From positions 7,192,802 to 7,256,801 of the forward strand of contig NC_045145.1 of NCBI RefSeq assembly GCF_008831285.2: 64,000 bases of DNA, given 5' to 3'. This stretch comes from Nymphaea colorata (lineage: Eukaryota > Streptophyta > Magnoliopsida > Nymphaeales > Nymphaeaceae). Positions 45,781-64,000 of the stretch are shown one piece after another. Positions within the stretch are counted from its first letter, which is position 1. Each line of letters opens with the position of its first letter. Position numbers and translations under genes: made by a program. The notes below the pieces were generated by a model. The model was given only the letters and a program-made list of their open reading frames with translations. It was not told where the DNA came from and ran no database searches.

Positions 45781-46121
45781 ACCAGGAGGTGGAGGAACTT
45801 TTGCGCCCCGTGTTGAGTTTTCCTTCGGCGAAAAGGCCTCCATTTCCTCGCTGCATAAATTCCAGCGCCGGTGACAGCTCTCCTGCCGGCGAGCGGTGAA
45901 CTCGGAGAGGCAAAAGAAGAAGGTGGGTAGCAGGACTTTGGGTCAGCCACGAGAATGGATTTCAGACAACGATTTCTCCCTCCGCGCTGCTGCTGTCCAT
46001 TGACGGTGGGATCTGCTGGATAGAAAGAAGGATAGAGCGACGTGGACAGAAGAGGAAGGCCTTTGGAAAGAACAGGAAACTGTGGATGAGTAACGGTGAC
46101 AGCAGAGGAAAGGAGATTCAT
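45441..46121 (-). CDS. Hypothetical protein with one membrane segment
   Basis: I do not recognise this protein. From the ATG at 46121 it is 226 aa. An upstream in-frame ATG at 46211 would add 30 residues, but that stretch looks like leader sequence. The N-terminus (MNLLSSAVTVTHPQFPVLSK) is Ser/Thr/hydroxyl-rich and low in acid, compatible with an organellar transit peptide. The middle is basic. Residues about 177-195 (IYLALASLVALVASVFVLLL) form a strong hydrophobic segment. After it comes a conserved-looking tail (ANLSSVLPPIVMRRLREVAS), the part also present in the duplicate at 44746-44940. It could instead be the first exon of a longer minus-strand gene, or a relic. Survival of the tail in both copies hints that the frame mattered once. 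Confidence 0.4.
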   Translation of the reverse strand: MNLLSSAVTVTHPQFPVLSKGLPLLSTSLYPSFYPADPTVNGQQQRGGRNRCLKSILVADPKSCYPPSSFASPSSPLAGRRAVTGAGIYAARKWRPFRRRKTQHGAQKFLHLLVYLHRSWPLLLLQEGLQAGVSSVLLGSEDERLRRLLLGLITAGSGGRRRKRRGFRIYLALASLVALVASVFVLLLLSQGNAANLSSVLPPIVMRRLREVASMFSFAFRRRGAW

Positions 46122-46219
46122 CTGCACTTTCCCCTTCCCCTTCCCCCCCTCCCTCCGTTTTGAAAACGAAAAGAATGAACAAAAGAAACCGATAACGGGC
46201 TTCTGAACCAAACATTAAT

Positions 46220-48340
46220 TACTACAGAAACTTTCTGAAAGGGGGCACAGGGCCACCTTTAATCCCAAAATTTAATGCTCTCCTGTACAGATTTTCTCAA
46301 TCTGTTTGTGCTCTCCCAAGAATACTGTTGCTTTCCGCATCAAATGGTGAGCTGTTTTAGAAGATGACGCAAGGGAATAACGTCGTTCGGGTCACGTTGT
46401 GTAGGGGCAGTTTCTTTTTAGTAAAAAAAAAAAAAAAAAGATTTGAACTACTTTCAAGTTCATTAAAAATTTAAACAACGAAACGATCAATAGGTAAATG
46501 CGGGGAGTAGAGATGTGTCACGTTGGTTTTTTTGGTCCTCTAGTTTGAGGGTGAGCCCTAACCTTCAAACCTCACCAATGAGAAGGCTTAGCCAAGAGAA
46601 TCGCAAGAATAAAACTTATTACTAATCTTTAGGTTGTTCAAAAAATAATGAATTTAACTACACTAGTTGACAATAAATATTAACACTCATGACAATATAG
46701 TTTAGGGATTACAGCCTTCATGCCTTACGTTCCAAAGAGAGATGAAAAAATTCCAAAATTCGGAAACCATATGTCACTAGGGTGGGATTATAATTCAAGA
46801 ATTTTGATTCTAAAACAGTCTACAATATCGGAACCAAAATTCGTTGTTTTGACATTCCCATTTTTAAAGAATGGAGAACAGTGACTCTAGAATTTCATTG
46901 ATTTCATGCAAATCAAATGCCCCTTAAGGAAAAACTCATGCAGTAAACGGCAGGACTATGACTTGATTTGGGGGTCTTCAAGTTTGACACCCTTCACATT
47001 TACCTCTTAAGAAATCACCACCGCTGGCCATAAACGAAGGTACCAGAGCTGCAAACAGATCCATTGAAGAACAACTTATAGAATATGGAATTTGGATGGC
47101 GAATTTCAGGCTTTCGACAACAAACTGCAGACTCTCACACCTTAGAAAAACTAGCCAATATGAAATTCAAGCTGAACAAGCTTTGATGACTTTCAAATTC
47201 ATGCAGGCCATCAGATTCCATACCCAAAATATTTCTTATAACATGATCTCATAATTGTCTGCCTGATATTCAGTTTAAATGCTAGATCGTGTCTCAATTA
47301 ATTTAGACCCAAATCCCCCATTGATGAATGATTCATGCGCTAGTTGCTTAGAATGATACGCCATTGTATGATGGAAGAGATCTAGGAACCTTTCTTGGGT
47401 TGCCTCAACAAAGTGTGAATAGTAAGGTCTATTTCAGATTGTAAAACTTGCTGAATTTTTCAGCTTAAGCGCAAGAAAAACTACAATCGCCAAACCATTT
47501 TGCTTGCGTTAATTGACAAGCGTGCTGTTCAAATCACGAAAGTACATGTGGTCTAGGATTCCCTTAAAGGGAATCGATAAGAATAATAAGAAGCAAACGG
47601 TGGACAAGCAACACTCTAGCTGACAGAAGTCCTGCTCCCACCCAGGTCCTGACCCTAGACTCTGGGGGTAAAGGGAAAAGGAGGGCTTCAGCCTCTTCGA
47701 GGCATCTCCATACCTCCAAGAAGAAGAAGAAGCACTGTTTCAGAAGCAAATGTGGAGGCCAAATTGCCTGCTGCGAGGAAACCCAAAGCAAACTGCTACC
47801 CTTGGCGCCATGCCAGTGAACCAACTGGACCTATCAAAGCTCCAAGACAGAGCGGGATTACAAACTCGTTAAACATCAGGTTGCTTGGAGGACTGGACAA
47901 CCCATGTTCCTAGGCAATGAAGAGGAAAGGTTGCTTAAAAAAATTGGCAGGTTGGGGGCCGAAAACTTAGAAGGGATTGGCCTTTGTTACGTGCAAGAAT
48001 CATAACTCAAGGATATCGTGTCATCCGGCAGTCCTATAATTTGTTTCTTTTCAAGAGTGGTCAACCAAGATTGTGATTGAATACAAACTAAGTCGCATTA
48101 GCATAGATAGGGTATGAGTACGGCGATGTAGACATGGATACAGTGATTTTAGAAAACCTTAGTAAGGAGGTATAGCAGAGTGCACAACATATACATTATA
48201 TATAAAATAATTCACGCAAAAAATCAAAATTAAAGAAAAATGAGAGGAAAATATAGAATCTAGATTGAAAGGACATAAAAAAAGAAGGAAAAATACAAAA
48301 AAAAAAACAAAAATTAAGTTTGAAAATATAAAGTTTTTAA
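46220..48340. other. Intergenic, no gene recognised
   Basis: A poly-A run at about 46423-46439 and AT-rich sequence. The minus-strand ORF at 47564-47824 resembles no known protein. Confidence 0.55.
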
Positions 48341-48610
48341 CTTTTAAAGTATAACCATACCCACGTAGCCATGTCGTTGTACCGACGTACCAACATGGGT
48401 ACTTAAGTAGATCATATAGACCTGTGTTACCTGGAATACAAAGGAATTCTTCTTCAAGATGAAGAGGAAGAAGCCAAGTAAGGAACAGGAAGCATCCTCA
48501 TAAAATGAGGGTGTTTGAGGGACATGGGTTTCTTCCAGAGACATGGGAGGCATTTTGTTTTTTCCTGGAAAGCAAAGTGCGACCGTGGATCTCAACTTGA
48601 CATTTAGAAG

Positions 48611-48978
48611 GTGCATTTTATTTGACCGTCTTCTATCATACCTTATGTGCAGCGCAGGTAAAATTTCATGTACATGTGCATTTTTACACCTTACTGAACG
48701 CTCCTCGATTGGGTGTGTCCTCTGATCAAACAGATCATCTTCGATCCTCAAAGTTGCATGTTTGTAAGGGAGCCCATTCGGACGTCAGATATATGTGCAT
48801 TTTATTTGACCGTCTTCTATCATACCTTATGTGCAGCGCAGGTAAAATTTCATGTACATGTGCATTTTTACACCTTACCGAACGCTCCTCGATTGGGTGT
48901 GTCCTCTGATCAAACAGATCATCTTCGATCCTCAAAGTTGCATGTTTGTAAGCGAGCCCATTCGGACGTCAGATATAT
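48611..48978 (+). repeat. 184-bp tandem duplication, nearly identical copies
   Basis: The unit starting GTGCATTTTATTTGACCGTC at 48611 recurs at 48795. Both copies end in CATTCGGACGTCAGATATATG and differ at about three positions, so the event is recent. Overlapping ORFs on both strands repeat the same peptide because of it. Confidence 0.95.
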
Positions 48979-48989
48979 GTGTTTTTGGA

Positions 48990-50860
48990 AGCTCAAACGA
49001 GAAAAGGTGAGAATGGAGGATAACACACGGCGCTGACAAACGAAACAATCTCATCAGAGAAAATGCCTCCTTCTCTGCATAACACACAGGCCACGGCTGC
49101 TTCAAACGCTTGCAGTATTAAAGTTAACCGAAGCCTATCTCCTGTACATGGAACGTTGACAACACAGTGCAAATTATCAGCAAGACCTATTGAACGACTA
49201 TCCATCCGTAGATAATGCTTATTAGCGTGAGGCGATTTATTCTCTTGTATAGCCCTATCACACAAATGTATTGAAACATGCAAAAGAGAATGCAGCCGCA
49301 TGCTCACCTGTCCAAATCCTGGAAGGGATAAATTCACAGGAAGACAGCATGCCTTTATAAAAGACTCAACAATGAACGAAAATAAAGAGAGATTTGTTTG
49401 TGACGTAGCACGAGTCAAACCCTACACTTGAAAATTAGAAGCTTGGTGCAAGGGCCGATGATTGGAGCAACTTGGTTCCATTAGCAGAAAACCAGAGGAT
49501 TCTAACAAGACTGCCTGCATGGACAAAGTTATAGATGCAAGAAGAGGACACCATGCCTAATAGGTCTATAATCGGCACACCATTAGGCTTTTGAAGAGAC
49601 ACCTGCTTCAGATTTGGTGTAACTGAAACCCGCATGTGGACAGTCATTGACAAGGTTATACGGTTGCTACTGTAGGAGCTATCATAAAAACATGACAAGA
49701 TTTCATGGAAGCTGGCATGCCACCTAGTTTCTGCAAATCTTTGCTTGCATCAGGAACAAGATTAATTATGTTAAAATATATAGAAAAATGGCGAGATAGG
49801 ACTATATTGCATTTATATGGCAGCAACGTCGGGAGGAATAAGCGACCCGTGCAAGGTAAAAGGGTCAAGCATAAAGCTGGGGAATCGTACATTCCTATCA
49901 GTAGAGAACCCCTTCTGCTGGGCTTCAAATTTTAGAGGCGACAGGCATGAACTTCATAGGCCAAACATGCCCATCATAGTGGAAATCAGTAACTTAATAG
50001 ATGGGCTTTAAATTAATCATTCAATCGGTTAGAAAAGTCCACAATTAAACACCAAGAAAGTGCAAATCTTTAACGGAATGACTGACTGAGGTTGTCCAAC
50101 TCATCTTGATTGTCCTGCATCTGCTTCCAAGCTTTATACTCTCGGTCTTCATATTCAATCCTGGCAACTTTATCTTCTCATCGAAACATAAAACCGGGCT
50201 GCACCTATGAACATATTTTGCAGCACAAGACAAATGAAACAAGAAACTACATCTAGCTTCTTAATATTGTCGAAGGGAAAATGGAACCAGCACCTTAAAC
50301 TGTTGGTATCCACTGGTGAGTCAAGTAGATGATTTATTGACCGCCCAAGGAAAAGTAAACAGCATTTATTATAAGGCCATGAAAGACTATCAACCTAGTA
50401 CAATACGCTATCTACCAATGAGTTTCTGCCTTTCTGTGAGGTAGTCCACCAAGTGCTGATTGTGCATCAACAATTTTGAAAACTACCACTCCCAAGAATG
50501 TTGAACTTGAGAAAAAGGGGGAGGGAGACGGTTCTACATGAGCACCATAAAGAACACTATAACTCCATGCTAGACCACACTGCAAACTACTCTGGTTAAA
50601 TAGATCAGCATTAAAGAAGAGAACTTACATCAACAAGAACGTACCTCAATTATGATCAGTTCTGTAAAAGAAGACTACAATTCTATGCTAGACCATAGAG
50701 CCATCATATTGATTAAATGGATCTGTACTACAGACCAAAGAGTAACCTTAGATCCATAACAACGTTGTGCTTCATTATGGTTCACGACCACTTCTAGAGA
50801 AGACAGATTAATAAACTAGTCCCTCCATCCACAAACACTGAAAATTTTTGAGCTACAAAA
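48990..50860 (-). other. Cluster of unassigned minus-strand ORFs
   Basis: ORFs at 48993-49418, 49435-49698 and 49656-49928 have a protein-like, not low-complexity, composition (for example DNLHCVVNVPCTGD and HMRVSVTPNLKQVSL). They overlap in different frames, and I could not join them with convincing splice sites or match them to a family. This could be a decayed gene or a gene with small exons that I fail to see. 50000-50860 shows nothing further. It sits just downstream of the U2SURP-type gene on the same strand. Confidence 0.3.
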
Positions 50861-51061
50861 TTAGATTAGCCCCCGCGAAGATCACGGTAAAAATGATGCA
50901 CTTCAAGCAGACATTTCATCCATTTGATGCAGATCAACTCACATAGTGAAGAATCCAGATGTAAGAAAGATGAGAGACCAGGTCGTGATAAAATGAAGAT
51001 GCCCATAATGAACATAAAACGGCTGCTCCCATGCTTGGCACAATAGCAAGCTGAGAGATTA

Positions 51062-63452
<12,391 letters not shown>

Positions 63453-64000
63453 CTGCAAAAAAAGCAAATAAAAAAGAGAAGCAAATGAAACTAATGAATG
63501 ATACACACGAAAAAAGAAATAAAGAACTCTGTTTTACATAGGGTGCAGTAGTTTCTCCACCGTAAAATTAAAAGCACAACAGAACTACCAATTATTGTAT
63601 TGAGATAACTAAAGAATTTCATTGCACAAAAAAGATTCTGCAGTACATTGAAGGAGATATCAGGAGACAAGAATGCACAACAAAGATAAACAACTAAAAA
63701 TGTAATGAAACCTTAGTTAGTGAGCAGAATAGCTACAGTCCAACCCCTTGTCTTTCATGCTTGCAATGGCAAAATGAACAACCGGCCACTTTTTCTTTTT
63801 GGAAGTGAAGCTTGATGACAATGATGAATGACTGATGAATTTTTTTGGGATGTAAAGCATAGCTTCCATTGAAAAATGCATACTCGTTGTCCAGAAAGCA
63901 ATTTCCATCAGACATAAAAAGAAACCAGATGAAAAGATATGCATATCTTAAAGAAATAAAAGGGTCTGAGACTTAAACATGAAGACTGAGAGCTCAATCC
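63453..64000 (-). other. Intron (5' part) of the U2SURP-type gene, no exon seen
   Basis: The exon ending at 63452 has a clean acceptor (TTTGCAG), so at least one further coding exon lies upstream on the minus strand. None is visible before the window ends. The ORFs at 63717-63944 resemble nothing known. Confidence 0.6.

Overview
The window is nuclear DNA of a seed plant, most likely an angiosperm; I cannot resolve the clade. The reasons are GT-AG introns from about 70 bp to 7 kb, a CC-NB-LRR disease-resistance pseudogene, a PPR gene fragment, a chloroplast petN fragment, a Ty3/gypsy element with an initiator-Met tRNA primer site, and many hAT- and Tourist-like MITEs. A run of exactly 100 N (7484-7583) marks a scaffold join.

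Layout. 1-11.1 kb is gene-poor: a decayed CACTA-like element (about 2.05-3.93 kb), a small hAT MITE (3312-3467), two long purine (GA) tracts, a 164-bp tandem duplication and a GC-rich island (5.34-5.65 kb). 11.1-13.2 kb is a broken LINE on the plus strand. It abuts a broken CC-NB-LRR gene on the minus strand (13.5-15.7 kb). 15.7-25.6 kb holds a plastid insertion (petN), a minisatellite, several MITEs, a 593-bp hAT element with a perfect 8-bp target duplication, and a PPR pseudogene fragment.

Two intact housekeeping genes dominate the rest. On the plus strand, 26842-41079 encodes mitochondrial 2-oxoglutarate dehydrogenase E2 (dihydrolipoyl succinyltransferase). I could phase 13 coding exons into 445 codons. 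Its 7.0-kb intron 11 carries a same-sense, defective Ty3/gypsy element (34862-about 40208) with LTRs about 96% alike by eye. On the minus strand, 51062-63452 is most of a U2 snRNP-associated SURP-motif protein (SR140/U2SURP type; RRM, SURP, CID, cwf21 and RS tail). Fourteen exons give 905 codons, and the N-terminus lies beyond the window's right edge. Its large introns carry a 1.8-kb TIR-like element and a GC-rich insert.

Between the two genes are a 298-bp hAT element, a small unrecognised minus-strand membrane-protein ORF whose 3' part is tandemly duplicated (44.3-45.8 kb), and a young 184-bp tandem duplication (48.6-49.0 kb).

The two genes have no evident functional link: one acts in the TCA cycle in mitochondria, the other in nuclear pre-mRNA splicing. 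I found no convincing new biological system. The points most worth following are the hAT family with exact 8-bp target duplications, the plastid insertion with an expanded repeat, the intronic retrotransposon, and the duplicated unknown gene.
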